In this document: positions 16,334 through 24,842 of the stretch, piece after piece
Layout: every line of letters begins with the position of its first letter
Numbering within the stretch: the stretch's first letter is position 1
Source of the DNA: Gammaproteobacteria bacterium
GTDB taxonomy: Bacteria > Pseudomonadota > Gammaproteobacteria > Enterobacterales > Kangiellaceae
Assembly: GCA_013372875.1 (NCBI GenBank)
Contig: JABXIW010000436.1
Location: 1 to 29,637 of the forward strand
Reading direction: 5' to 3'
Length of the DNA stretch: 29,637 nt
Made by a program: the position numbers and the translations under genes
The notes under the pieces: model-generated
Seen by the model: the letters and a program-made list of their open reading frames with translations, nothing else
The model's database searches: none
Told to the model about the DNA's origin: nothing

Positions 16334-16792
16334 ATGGGGGCTCTATTATTTATAATATTTTTGCTCGTAGGGTTAACGCTTTCCATACATACTCTTTTGG
16401 TTATTTATAAAAATAATAAAGCGCAAAAGTGGCCAATAGTTAGCTGTACTGTGCTAGAAAGCTACTTAAAAAAGGTTGAGCACAATGATGCAGGACACTA
16501 TGGTGGTGGCTACGAATATTTACCAGTAATTAAATATCAATATACTCTAAATGGCCGCTCATATAAGAGTAAAAAAATTTACTTCAATGCAACTCCATAT
16601 GTTGGTTACGATCAAGCTAAGAAACTGGTTGACCAATATGCAAAAGGCTCTAGCAATATTGCCTATTGTAACCCATCAAATCCTAAACAAGCCGTTCTAT
16701 CTTTAGACAGAGATAAGCGAGGGATTTTTTGGCAAATAGTTGGCGCTATATTTTCTTTAGGCTTTGCTTATGGAATCTATAAAGACCTTTAA
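16334..16792 (+). CDS. DUF3592-type membrane protein
   Basis: A 152-residue protein with an N-terminal membrane helix (about 4-24), an extracytoplasmic beta-rich domain and a C-terminal helix (about 131-148). The middle shows the DUF3592 pattern: 'WPIVSCTVLESYLKK' (33-47), 'YLPVIKYQYTLNGRSYKSKKIYF' region (62-84, with a conserved 'Y.v.G..y' type turn), and 'YNP.nP..a.L'-like 'YCNPSNPKQAVL' (110-121). Function is unknown. It starts 2 nt after hutI, so it is likely translated with it, although it has no known part in histidine use. Its stop is 5 bases from the end of hutG, tail-to-tail. Confidence 0.75.
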   Translation: MGALLFIIFLLVGLTLSIHTLLVIYKNNKAQKWPIVSCTVLESYLKKVEHNDAGHYGGGYEYLPVIKYQYTLNGRSYKSKKIYFNATPYVGYDQAKKLVDQYAKGSSNIAYCNPSNPKQAVLSLDRDKRGIFWQIVGAIFSLGFAYGIYKDL

Positions 16793-16797
16793 AATTT

Positions 16798-17997
16798 CTA
16801 AACTTGACCTTGTAACTGCTTTAGCAAAGATTTTAGCTTTGCTTTAAGCTCTTTTGCCAAGTGAAGCTCCATCAATTTTTTACCTTGATCAAGGTAGTTA
16901 GCTTGGGAAAGCTCTAGCTGAATGGTGAACACATTGTCTTCAGGCTTAGCATAATGGCGGGTGATAAAGCCACCTTTAAAGCGCGCGTTAATCACTTTGG
17001 AATAATCACCAGTATCAAACTCTTCCAGCAATTTAGCTAATGAATCGTTTACAGTTTTGCCGTCGTTAGTACCAAAGTTAAAGTCCGGTAGTTTGCCATC
17101 AAAAAAACGCGGTACTTCTTGCGCAATCGAATGAGCTTCAAACAAAATAGCATAACCAAACTGCGCTTTAGCCTTGGAAATTTGCAGCTCAAGCTGTTGA
17201 TGATAAGGCTGCCAATAGTTTGCTATTCGCCGCTCTATTTCTTTAGCATCGGGCTGTTCATCTTCATCATACAATGGCTCCAAATTAAAGGTAGAAGTTG
17301 GACACAGCTCTGTATTATCAGCATTTTTGTACAAGACCTTGCCAGAAGAATCACGATTTAAATCAATTAGATAGCGCGAATAATTGGCACTAATTCGAGT
17401 CACTTTTAATTCGTCTAAAAAGCTATAGAGTTGTGATAAATACCAATCGGTATCGGCGCTATCAAGCGCTGCGGGCAACATGGTTTTTAAAACTTGATGC
17501 GGGATAAACTGGCCATTATGCGGAATTGACACGATTAAAGGCGACTCATGCTCCACGAGCTCAAAAACCGAGGGCTCTTTATCAGCCAAGCGCAAACTTG
17601 CTCTATCTAATGGCATCAGATCCGCTTCGACAAAACCTTGACGTGCCTCATCAGAATTAATCAGCTCGTCAGAATAATAAAAACTCACAAACTTTTTGGC
17701 GTCCTTTATGATCAGTGGGCAGCATTTCTCTACCGCTGACCAATCGTCCGTGCCCAGATACAAGCGCAACTGATACAAATAATCCAAAAAGAAATCGGTC
17801 AGAGTACGATGATATTTGTCCTCTGCACCTAACTTTGTGACTAATGCTAAAACCCCTTGATGAAACTTTTGCTTGGCAACACTTAATGGTTCATGACAAA
17901 TATAATGCCAGCCAATTAGAAGATGCTCCAAGTGATAGAAGTCACCACCGACAAACTCAGTTTTCTCAAATTTTTCAACAAGTTGCTTAATAGTCAT
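16798..17997 (-). CDS. hutG: N-formylglutamate amidohydrolase with an extra N-terminal helical domain
   Basis: The last step of the HutF/HutG route: N-formylglutamate to glutamate and formate. The C-terminal part (about 150-395) is the FGase domain: H160 in 'SIPHNGQFIP', D184 in 'DTDWYLS', 'SRYLIDLNRD' (207-216) and E287/H289 in 'LFEAHSIAQ' are the expected zinc and substrate residues. Family members have about 250-290 residues; this one has 399. The extra residues 1-132 form a His-rich helical domain with 'FYHLEHLLIGWHYI' (20-33), 'KYHRTLTDFFLDY' (61-73) and 'LINSDEARQGF' (112-122), a pattern I recall as a stand-alone small protein of unknown function elsewhere. Divergent from hutC, with a HutC-type operator between them. 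Confidence 0.88.
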   Translation of the reverse strand: MTIKQLVEKFEKTEFVGGDFYHLEHLLIGWHYICHEPLSVAKQKFHQGVLALVTKLGAEDKYHRTLTDFFLDYLYQLRLYLGTDDWSAVEKCCPLIIKDAKKFVSFYYSDELINSDEARQGFVEADLMPLDRASLRLADKEPSVFELVEHESPLIVSIPHNGQFIPHQVLKTMLPAALDSADTDWYLSQLYSFLDELKVTRISANYSRYLIDLNRDSSGKVLYKNADNTELCPTSTFNLEPLYDEDEQPDAKEIERRIANYWQPYHQQLELQISKAKAQFGYAILFEAHSIAQEVPRFFDGKLPDFNFGTNDGKTVNDSLAKLLEEFDTGDYSKVINARFKGGFITRHYAKPEDNVFTIQLELSQANYLDQGKKLMELHLAKELKAKLKSLLKQLQGQV

Positions 17998-18048
17998 AGA
18001 AATATTGCGTCTTCAGAATCGCCTTTTACTTGATTTTAATCGTATTTT

Positions 18049-18077
18049 TTGGTTGTATATACAACCTAGTTTAAACT
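18049..18077 (+). promoter_or_regulatory. Possible hutC-hutU-hutH promoter
   Basis: TTGGTT and TAAACT (4 of 6) are separated by 17 bases. The HutC-type palindrome overlaps the -35 box and the spacer, which would give direct repression. Both boxes are mediocre, so the exact promoter is uncertain even though the operator is convincing. Confidence 0.35.
18051..18066. promoter_or_regulatory. HutC operator
   Basis: A perfect 16-bp palindrome, GGTTGTATATACAACC, in the 122-base gap between divergent hutG and hutC. Its core fits the TGTA-N2-TACA half-site pattern known for HutC repressors. Urocanate, the HutH product, is the established inducer that releases HutC. From this place it can control hutG on the left and hutC-hutU-hutH on the right, making hutC self-regulated. 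Confidence 0.85.
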
Positions 18078-18119
18078 ATTTACTGGCTAATTCCAAAGCC
18101 CATCATAAAGTTATCTATT

Positions 18120-18848
18120 ATGAGTCAAGAAGAACCCCGCTATCAACTAGTCAAGGATTTCATTCGTAAAGGCATTGCCAGTAAACAATGGAAAGAGCAC
18201 AAGCGAGTGCCATCCGAAAATGAACTGGTGGATATGTGCAAAGTCAGCCGTATGACTGCGCGCCGAGCTTTAGATGAGTTGACTGAGGAAGGTGTTCTTT
18301 ATCGAGTTCAAGGTCGCGGGACCTTTGTCGCCCCGAAAAAATTGCACTCACCTTTGCTAGAAATTCGGAATATCGCGGAAGAAATTCAAAACCGCGGTGA
18401 AGAATACTCAAACGAGCTGATTCTGTTGCAATCCGAGGCTTGCCCTAGTCACCTGCTCAATCATTTTGATTTAGAAGAAGGTGATCAAGTATTCCATTCG
18501 ATTATGGTGCATAAAGAAAACAATAAACCGATCCAAATCGAACAGCGCTATGTTAACCCCAATGCCGCCCCCGAATACTTAAAACAAGACTACAAAAGCA
18601 TTACTCCAAATGTGTATTTGTCCAAAGTTGCACCTCTAACGGAAGCCGAACATCAGATTCAGGCCAAAGAAGCCGATCCTTTTATGAAGGTAACTTTGAA
18701 ATTACAAGAAACCGAACCAGTGCTTTGCATTGACCGTATTACTTGGTCAGAAAAGACCTTAGTCAGTTTCTGCCAACTGTATCATCCAGCCAGTCGTTTT
18801 AGCATCACTGGCCGTTTTAAAACCGAACATCAATTAACCGAGTTATAA
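18120..18848 (+). CDS. hutC: Histidine utilization repressor, GntR/HutC family
   Basis: A 242-residue transcription repressor. The N-terminal winged helix-turn-helix (about 8-72) has the GntR signature 'PSENELVDMCKVSRMTARRA' (26-45) and the wing 'GVLYRVQGRGTFVA' (54-67). The C-terminal UTRA ligand domain (about 95-235) includes 'QIEQRYVNP' and ends with 'SFCQLYHPASRFSITGRF' typical of HutC. It binds urocanate in characterised species. First gene of a plus-strand run: hutU begins 20 nt downstream. The palindrome just upstream should be its own operator. Confidence 0.95.
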   Translation: MSQEEPRYQLVKDFIRKGIASKQWKEHKRVPSENELVDMCKVSRMTARRALDELTEEGVLYRVQGRGTFVAPKKLHSPLLEIRNIAEEIQNRGEEYSNELILLQSEACPSHLLNHFDLEEGDQVFHSIMVHKENNKPIQIEQRYVNPNAAPEYLKQDYKSITPNVYLSKVAPLTEAEHQIQAKEADPFMKVTLKLQETEPVLCIDRITWSEKTLVSFCQLYHPASRFSITGRFKTEHQLTEL

Positions 18849-18868
18849 AACTCTTTTGAGGAAAACCC

Positions 18869-20554
18869 ATGTCGTCATACAGCAATGATTCTCGATTTGA
18901 TGCCAGCCGCGTGATCCATGCGCCTACTGGCACCAAGTTAAATGCCAAATCTTGGCTAACCGAAGCGCCCTTGCGCATGCTTATGAACAACCTTGATCCT
19001 GATGTCGCTGAACATCCGCAAGGTCTGGTAGTTTATGGTGGTATCGGCCGTGCGGCACGTAATTGGGAGTCTTATGACAAGATCGTTGAAACCCTGAAAA
19101 ACTTAAATGACGATGAAACCTTATTGGTTCAGTCCGGTAAGCCTGTTGGCGTTTTTAAAACTCATGCTGATGCGCCACGCGTGCTAATTGCTAACTCGAA
19201 CCTTGTACCGCATTGGGGCAACTGGGAACACTTTAATGAACTCGATAAAAAAGGCTTGATGATGTACGGCCAAATGACCGCTGGTTCATGGATTTATATT
19301 GGCTCACAAGGCATCGTACAAGGCACTTACGAGACTTTTGTTGAAGCTGGTCGCCAACACTTTAATGGCGACACGAAAGGCAAATGGGTCCTAACTGGTG
19401 GACTCGGTGGTATGGGTGGCGCTCAACCTCTAGCAGCGACCATGGCAGGTTATTGCATGATTGCTGTGGAGTGTGATGAAACTCGAATCGATTTCCGCTT
19501 GCGCACTCGTTATGTAGACAAGAAAGCTACCACCATTGATGAAGCAATGGCAATGCTTAACGAAGCGCTAGAAAAAGGTGAAGCCATATCTATCGGTTTG
19601 TTAGGCAATGCAGCGGAAATCTTCCCAGAATTACATAAGCGTGGTATCAAGCCAGATTTAGTTACCGACCAAACTTCTGCCCACGATCCAGTCAACGGTT
19701 ATTTACCGCTTGGCTGGAGCATGGATGAATGGCGTGAAAAAGCCAAAAGCGATCCGGCACTAGTAACGCGCGAGTCAAAAAAATCCATGGCGGTTCAAGT
19801 TCAGGCGATGTTGGATTTTTGGAATGATGGTATTCCAACCGTTGATTACGGTAATAACATTCGTCAAATGGCCTTAGAAGAAGGCGTAAAAGACGCGTTT
19901 GACTTCCCGGGCTTCGTTCCAGCTTATATCCGCCCGCTGTTCTGTCGTGGCGTAGGGCCATTTAGATGGGCAGCATTATCTGGCGATCCAGAAGATATTT
20001 ATAAGACGGATCAAAAGGTTAAAGAAATTATTGCGGATGATCCCCACTTGCATAACTGGCTCGATATGGCGAAAGAACGCATCAGCTTCCAAGGCTTACC
20101 TGCACGAATTTGTTGGGTTGGTTTAGGTTTGCGTCATAAATTAGGCTTGGCGTTCAATGAAATGGTCCGTAATGGCGAATTATCAGCGCCAGTAGTGATC
20201 GGTCGCGATCATTTAGACTCTGGCTCAGTCGCAAGTCCTAACCGCGAAACTGAAAGCATGATGGATGGCTCAGATGCCGTTTCTGATTGGCCATTACTAA
20301 ATGCCATGTTAAACGTTGCTGGTGGCGCGACTTGGGTCTCATTGCATCATGGCGGCGGGGTTGGCATGGGCTTCTCACAACACTCAGGTGTGGTGATTTG
20401 TTGTGACGGTTCTGAAGCTGCTGATAAACGCATCGAACGTGTGTTATTCAATGATCCTGCTACTGGCGTGATGCGCCATGCAGATGCTGGCTATGATATT
20501 GCTAAGCAATGCGCTAAAGAGCAAGGCTTAAACCTTCCTATGATTAACGATTAA
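18869..20554 (+). CDS. hutU: Urocanate hydratase
   Basis: The NAD-dependent cytosolic enzyme that converts urocanate to 4-imidazolone-5-propionate. The 561-residue length matches the family. The tightly bound NAD site is visible as '[19 protein letters not shown]' starting at about residue 176, and the conserved cysteine equivalent to the essential Cys of the Pseudomonas enzyme is probably C415 in 'ARICWVGLG'. '[11 protein letters not shown]' (56-66) and '[15 protein letters not shown]' are other hallmarks. GAGG is 8 nt before the ATG. It lies between hutC and hutH (13-nt gap to hutH), clearly one operon. Confidence 0.98.
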   Translation: MSSYSNDSRFDASRVIHAPTGTKLNAKSWLTEAPLRMLMNNLDPDVAEHPQGLVVYGGIGRAARNWESYDKIVETLKNLNDDETLLVQSGKPVGVFKTHADAPRVLIANSNLVPHWGNWEHFNELDKKGLMMYGQMTAGSWIYIGSQGIVQGTYETFVEAGRQHFNGDTKGKWVLTGGLGGMGGAQPLAATMAGYCMIAVECDETRIDFRLRTRYVDKKATTIDEAMAMLNEALEKGEAISIGLLGNAAEIFPELHKRGIKPDLVTDQTSAHDPVNGYLPLGWSMDEWREKAKSDPALVTRESKKSMAVQVQAMLDFWNDGIPTVDYGNNIRQMALEEGVKDAFDFPGFVPAYIRPLFCRGVGPFRWAALSGDPEDIYKTDQKVKEIIADDPHLHNWLDMAKERISFQGLPARICWVGLGLRHKLGLAFNEMVRNGELSAPVVIGRDHLDSGSVASPNRETESMMDGSDAVSDWPLLNAMLNVAGGATWVSLHHGGGVGMGFSQHSGVVICCDGSEAADKRIERVLFNDPATGVMRHADAGYDIAKQCAKEQGLNLPMIND

Positions 20555-20567
20555 TTGAGAAGAATTC

Positions 20568-22100
20568 ATGAATCAATTTACTTTAACCCCTGGTGCACTA
20601 ACTTTAGCCGATTGCCGTGCGATTTATCAGGCGCCAGTTAAAATAGATCTTAACCCAGACTTTTATCCAGTAATTGATCGCGCCGCACAAACGGTTGCCG
20701 ATGTGATTGAGAACAATCAAACCGTTTACGGAATTAATACCGGCTTTGGTTTACTGGCTTCAACTCGAATCCCAAAAGAAAAACTAGAGTTACTACAAGA
20801 ATCGTTAGTGCTTTCACACGCAGCGGGCGTGGGTGAATTGCTGCCGGATAATCTAGTACGCTTATTAATGGTATTAAAACTTTCTAGCTTATCGCAAGGT
20901 CACTCTGGCGTTAAACGCGAAACGGTTGATGCACTAATTAGCTTAGTCAACCATGAAGTGTATCCTTGTATTCCAGAAAAAGGCTCAGTGGGCGCTTCTG
21001 GAGATCTAGCGCCACTAGCGCATATGAGCTGTACACTCATCGGCGTTGGCGATGTTCGCTATCAAGGCAAAATTATTTCTGCTGTTGAAGGCTTAAAAAT
21101 TGCCGGGCTTGAGCCATTAGTCTTAGCAGCCAAAGAAGGCTTGGCTTTATTAAACGGTACACAATGTTCTACTGCATTGGCGCTTGCGGGTTTATTTGGC
21201 GCGGAAAACAACTTTGCTGCAGCGATTGTAGCAGGCGCTTTATCGGTAGACGCAGCACTTGGCTCAGTTGCTCCTTTTGATGCACGCATTCACCAAGTAC
21301 GCGGCCATAAAGGTCAACAGCAAGTTGCACTCAATTTATTGAATTTGGTCAAAGGCTCTGAAATTAACGAATCGCATTTAGAGTGCGAAAAAGTACAAGA
21401 TCCATATTCACTTCGCTGTCAACCACAAGTCATGGGGGCGGCACTCGACCATATGCGTTTTGCAGCATCTGTTTTATTAACCGAAGCCAATGCGGTTTCT
21501 GACAACCCGCTTGTATTCCCTGACAATAACGACATTATCTCTGGCGGTAATTTCCACGCTGAGCCAGTAGCCATGTCAGCCGATTTACTTGCTATCGTTA
21601 TTTCAGAAGTTGGAGCGATTGTGGAGCGCCGTATTGCGTTAATGTTAGATAAACATTTAAGCGGTTTACCAGCATTTTTAGTACAAGACTCAGGCGTCAA
21701 CTCAGGCTTTATGATTGCCCAAGTGACCGCTGCGGCACTAGCCTCAGAAAATAAAACCTTAGCCCACCCTGCTTCGGTTGATTCACTGCCGACTTCTGCT
21801 AACCAAGAAGATCATGTATCGATGGCAACATTTGCTGCGCGTCGTTTAAAAGACATGAACTTTAATACCGCTGGCGTGATTGCCGTTGAGTTATTATCAG
21901 CAGTACAAGGTATCGACTTTAGAGCGCCTTTAAAAACTTCACCGTTACTGCAAAAGGCGTATGATACCATTCGTGCTAAAGTGCCCTATTACGAAAAAGA
22001 TCGCCATTTTGGCCCTGATATTGAAGCAGTCCAAGATTTGATCAATTCAGGGGTATTCAACCAATTGGCAAAAGAAGTTGAATTGCCAAGTTTGAACTAG
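20568..22100 (+). CDS. hutH: Histidine ammonia-lyase
   Basis: Removes ammonia from L-histidine to give urocanate, the entry step and the source of the HutC inducer. It has 510 residues. The self-forming MIO electrophile comes from A143-S144-G145 in '[12 protein letters not shown]'. The catalytic Tyr is Y54 in 'YGINTGFG'. '[10 protein letters not shown]' and 'DNPLVFPDN' follow the family pattern, as does '[11 protein letters not shown]' near the C-terminal third. Phenylalanine/tyrosine lyases share the fold, but the hut context and the histidine-type flanks support HutH. The ribosome site is AGAAG before the ATG. Confidence 0.98.
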   Translation: MNQFTLTPGALTLADCRAIYQAPVKIDLNPDFYPVIDRAAQTVADVIENNQTVYGINTGFGLLASTRIPKEKLELLQESLVLSHAAGVGELLPDNLVRLLMVLKLSSLSQGHSGVKRETVDALISLVNHEVYPCIPEKGSVGASGDLAPLAHMSCTLIGVGDVRYQGKIISAVEGLKIAGLEPLVLAAKEGLALLNGTQCSTALALAGLFGAENNFAAAIVAGALSVDAALGSVAPFDARIHQVRGHKGQQQVALNLLNLVKGSEINESHLECEKVQDPYSLRCQPQVMGAALDHMRFAASVLLTEANAVSDNPLVFPDNNDIISGGNFHAEPVAMSADLLAIVISEVGAIVERRIALMLDKHLSGLPAFLVQDSGVNSGFMIAQVTAAALASENKTLAHPASVDSLPTSANQEDHVSMATFAARRLKDMNFNTAGVIAVELLSAVQGIDFRAPLKTSPLLQKAYDTIRAKVPYYEKDRHFGPDIEAVQDLINSGVFNQLAKEVELPSLN

Positions 22101-22110
22101 CCATAAGATC

Positions 22111-22989
22111 ATGAATGCACAAGATTGGTATGAATTAGGAACTTATCATAGTGTTAATCAGCATCAAGTTTTTGTCATTGATACTGATAAAAATAATTCT
22201 TTAAAATTACCAGTCTTATGTATTTTGCATGGCTTTCCGACTTCCTCTTATGACTATTGGAAAGCCTTACCTACTTTGCAACAATACTTTCGCGTCATTG
22301 TTCACGACCATTTAGGCTTCGGTTATTCTGACAAACCAAAAAACTATTCTTACTCGCTATTTGAACAAACGGATGTTGCACAAAAACTATGGCAACAACT
22401 TGGCATTAACGAATGTTTTGTTTTAGCGCATGATTACGGCACCAGCGTCTTAACGGAAATTCTAGCCCGCGATAACTCTGGCGAATTTCCAATAAAGATT
22501 AATAAAATTGCTTTATGCAATGGTTCTATGCATATCGAAATGGCGCAATTATTAGTCATGCAAAAATTATTGAGAAGTCCAATTGGTGGACTGATTGCCA
22601 ATCTTTCGAGTAAAAACACCGTTAGAAAGAATCTACGTAAAATTTTTGTCGATCCAAGCCAGTTGCCAGATAAAGAAGTGGATGCCATTTGGGAAATGAT
22701 GAATTTTAATCAAGGCAAAAAAGTTCTTGCCAAAATAAGCCGCTATACTTTTGAGCGGCAGCGCTACTGGGATCGATGGATAGGCGCTTTGCAAATAACA
22801 GATCTACCCATAGAAATTATTTGGCCAGATAAGGATCTCATTGCTGTGGCTTTAATGGCCACAACCATTAAAAACGAAACAAAAAATTCACAATTGACTT
22901 GGCTGCATGAACTAGGTCATTTCCCAATGCTAGAAGCGCCAAAGTTATGGGCAAATACGGTTATTCAAAGGTTAGTCACTAAGTTTTAA
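22111..22989 (+). CDS. Alpha/beta hydrolase (epoxide hydrolase / haloalkane dehalogenase-like)
   Basis: A 292-residue cytosolic hydrolase. The oxyanion motif 'LHGFPTSSYDYW' starts at about residue 39. 'VHDHLGFGYSDKP' (64-76) follows. The nucleophile elbow is 'AHDYGTS' with D108, so the nucleophile is Asp rather than Ser, as in epoxide hydrolases, dehalogenases and the MEST-like group. An acid, D249 or near it in 'IIWPDKDLIA', and a His in 'ELGHFPMLEAP' complete the triad. A cap domain lies between about 135 and 225. It starts 10 nt after hutH, so it is likely in the hut operon although no step of histidine degradation needs it. The substrate is unknown. Confidence 0.85.
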   Translation: MNAQDWYELGTYHSVNQHQVFVIDTDKNNSLKLPVLCILHGFPTSSYDYWKALPTLQQYFRVIVHDHLGFGYSDKPKNYSYSLFEQTDVAQKLWQQLGINECFVLAHDYGTSVLTEILARDNSGEFPIKINKIALCNGSMHIEMAQLLVMQKLLRSPIGGLIANLSSKNTVRKNLRKIFVDPSQLPDKEVDAIWEMMNFNQGKKVLAKISRYTFERQRYWDRWIGALQITDLPIEIIWPDKDLIAVALMATTIKNETKNSQLTWLHELGHFPMLEAPKLWANTVIQRLVTKF

Positions 22990-23080
22990 CTGCAATTTTT
23001 TACATTCGTATTTTGCTCATTTAACCCTTTTCAGTTAGTCTGGCGTTAATAGGGACAAGACTGTAAAAAAGGTATTATTG

Positions 23081-24598
23081 ATGAACAAACGAATTATCCC
23101 TTTCGCCATTGCCAGTGCATTGAGCTCAACTATTTTATCGACAGGAGTTGCCATGGCCAAAGACAAAGATGCCATCACCATTTATTCCAGCGCTCAACCT
23201 GGCTCAATTTCGCCAGATGTTTACCGCCCTATTCCTGGGCAACATCGCGGCTATTACAATGTTCCTGGCTACGCCATGATCAAATCTACTCGGCAGTACA
23301 ACATCGCTCGAGGAGTTAACGAGCTTGAAGTTTCCGATGTGGCCGCCCTACTCGATCCCACTACTGTGCAGTTTCGCTCACAAGATGACAAAGATGCGCG
23401 AGTTTTAGAGCAAAATTATCAGTTTGACCTAGTCAGCCAGCAAAAATTATTGCAGCGCTATTTAGGCCAACAAATCACTGTCGAACAGCTTATAGGCGAC
23501 AAGATCCATAAAAAAAGCGGCGAATTAATCAGTGCCGATGGTGGCTTGGTAATTAAGGATCCTGCTGGTGGCGTACATAGTATTAACAGCTACCATAATA
23601 TTAGTTTTCCGCAACTGCCCGGCGGTTTAAGAACTAAGCCGACCTTGTTATGGTCGCTTTATTCGGACAACCCAGGCAAGCAAGATATTGAGCTTAGCTA
23701 TCAAACTGGCGGCATGACTTGGTGGTCGGATTACAACATCATTTATTCGGAAAGCGGAAAATCCAATTGCAAAATGGATCTAGCGGGCTGGGTTAGCATT
23801 ATCAATCAATCAGGAGCAAGTTTTGAGGATGCTAAATTAAAACTGATCGCCGGCGATGTTAATCGTGCACAGCCAGCGCCTTCGCCCCGTGTTATGCACA
23901 AAAGCGTAGCCATGGAATCAGTGGCCGATGCTGCTGGTTTTGAAGAAAAATCATTCTTTGAATACCACCTCTATACACTGGGTCGCCCAGCTGATTTGCC
24001 CAATAATTCGACCAAACAGTTAGAACTGTTTCCGGCGATTAATGACATTAAGTGTCATAAAGAATTGGTATTTGATGCTTCCAGCCAGTTTTACGGCTAT
24101 GGTGGCTTAAACACCAATCAAGGCTATGGTCACCATTCGCAAGACGATGTGAATGTGTATTTGCGCTTTAAAAATGACAAGTCTAACGGCATGGGAATTC
24201 CTTTACCCGCTGGCCGTATTCGAGTTAATCAGCGCGACTCTGATGGTTCTTTAGAATTTATCGGTGAAGATATTATTGATCATACCCCCAAAGATGAAGA
24301 CGTTTTGATTAAAATGGGTAACGCATTTGATATTAAAGGCGAGCGCAAACAAACTGATTATTCGGTGAATACTTCGGCAAAAAAAATGTCAGAAACGTTT
24401 GAAATAACCCTTAAAAATCATAAAGATAAAGCTGAAGAAGTGGTCATTCGCGAAACTCTTTACCGTTGGTCAAATTGGAAAATCGTTAACAACTCTCACG
24501 ATTATACTATACAAGATTCTCGTCACATTCACTTCAAAGTTAAAGTCCCAGCTAATGGTGAAGTCAAAGTGAAATACCAAGCTAATTATTCTTGGTAA
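23081..24598 (+). CDS. Secreted DUF4139 domain protein
   Basis: A 505-residue exported protein of unknown function. The signal peptide is about 1-26 ('IIPFAIASALSSTILSTGVA', cleavage after AMA). The mature protein is nearly all beta, with 'YNIARGVNELEVSDVAALLDPTTVQF' region near 75-100 and the DUF4139 core from about 205 to 500, including 'ISYQTGGMTW'-like 'LSYQTGGMTWWSDY' and 'FFEYHLYTLGRPADLPNNSTKQ' region near 290-312. I start it at the ATG at 23081, with AAGG 8 nt upstream; a TTG directly before would add one residue. Single gene with its own 90-base upstream region. No clear plus-strand terminator follows. Confidence 0.82.
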   Translation: MNKRIIPFAIASALSSTILSTGVAMAKDKDAITIYSSAQPGSISPDVYRPIPGQHRGYYNVPGYAMIKSTRQYNIARGVNELEVSDVAALLDPTTVQFRSQDDKDARVLEQNYQFDLVSQQKLLQRYLGQQITVEQLIGDKIHKKSGELISADGGLVIKDPAGGVHSINSYHNISFPQLPGGLRTKPTLLWSLYSDNPGKQDIELSYQTGGMTWWSDYNIIYSESGKSNCKMDLAGWVSIINQSGASFEDAKLKLIAGDVNRAQPAPSPRVMHKSVAMESVADAAGFEEKSFFEYHLYTLGRPADLPNNSTKQLELFPAINDIKCHKELVFDASSQFYGYGGLNTNQGYGHHSQDDVNVYLRFKNDKSNGMGIPLPAGRIRVNQRDSDGSLEFIGEDIIDHTPKDEDVLIKMGNAFDIKGERKQTDYSVNTSAKKMSETFEITLKNHKDKAEEVVIRETLYRWSNWKIVNNSHDYTIQDSRHIHFKVKVPANGEVKVKYQANYSW

Positions 24599-24624
24599 AT
24601 TGTTGAACTACTTTTTTCGAATAT

Positions 24625-24654
24625 AAAAAAAAGGGCTAGGTAATAACCTAGCCC
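24625..24654 (-). terminator. Intrinsic terminator pointing left
   Basis: A perfect 8-bp stem, GGGCTAGG with CCTAGCCC, around the loop TAATAA. On the minus strand the stem is followed by eight T residues; on the plus strand by AAATCCC, which is a poor tail. It is thus built to stop leftward transcription, although no minus-strand gene lies immediately to its right. It may also give weak termination for the DUF4139 gene. Confidence 0.75.
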
Positions 24655-24778
24655 AAATCCCACCATATAGCTGAAGGAAAACTGTTTCAATTAAATGTAA
24701 AATCAATGCTTTATTTGCATGAATTACTGTGATAAAACTAGTGTTAACTAGAAAAATCACATATATAATTGAATATGT
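24625..24778 (-). ncRNA. Candidate small RNA, about 150 nt
   Basis: A minus-strand promoter candidate (TTGATA-17-TAATAT at 24785-24813) would start near 24778, and the strong leftward terminator ends it near 24625. The interval has no convincing reading frame on the minus strand; the longest ATG frames are a dozen codons or fewer. Its position next to an HTH regulator gene, with the promoter inside that gene's palindromic operator, suggests co-regulation. Evidence is positional only; no known RNA family is recognised. Confidence 0.3.
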
Positions 24779-24780
24779 GA
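24757..24780 (+). promoter_or_regulatory. Inverted repeat overlapping a TATAAT box upstream of the HTH gene
   Basis: TCACATAT and ATATGTGA are separated by 8 bases, the same spacing as the larger repeat just downstream. A perfect plus-strand TATAAT lies inside it at 24764-24769; the -35 region is poor (GTGTTA or TGTTAA at a spacing of 16-17). A regulator bound here would block the HTH-rhombosortase transcript. Confidence 0.4.
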
Positions 24781-24784
24781 AAAA

Positions 24785-24813
24785 TATTAATGCATATTTG
24801 CATCAATATCAAT
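24785..24813 (-). promoter_or_regulatory. Minus-strand promoter candidate for the small RNA
   Basis: TTGATA (5 of 6) and TAATAT (4 of 6) with a 17-base spacer on the minus strand. The boxes overlap the 42-bp palindrome at 24788-24829 and face the plus-strand TATAAT at 24764-24769, so the two promoters would be mutually exclusive. Confidence 0.35.
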
Positions 24814-24829
24814 GCAAATATGCATTAAA
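24788..24829. promoter_or_regulatory. Perfect 17-bp inverted repeat, likely operator of the HTH regulator
   Basis: TTAATGCATATTTGCAT and its exact reverse complement ATGCAAATATGCATTAA flank the 8-base centre CAATATCA. Each arm is itself a near palindrome (ATGCA-N4-TGCAT), so up to four TGCAT half-sites are presented. A weaker relative, AATGC-N5-TTGCAT, occurs at about 24704-24719. The element ends 13 bases before the ATG of the HTH gene, the classic place for autoregulation. Confidence 0.6.
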
Positions 24830-24842
24830 CTAAAAATAAATT

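Noticed and set aside
24738..24751. TrpR-like operator CTAGT-GTTA-ACTAG
   Set aside because: The CTAG half-sites are 6 bases apart instead of the 4 in trp operators, and no trp gene is nearby.
24788..24829. CRISPR-like or mobile-element terminal repeat
   Set aside because: There are only two arms, no repeat-spacer periodicity, no transposase and no target duplication; an operator explains it better.
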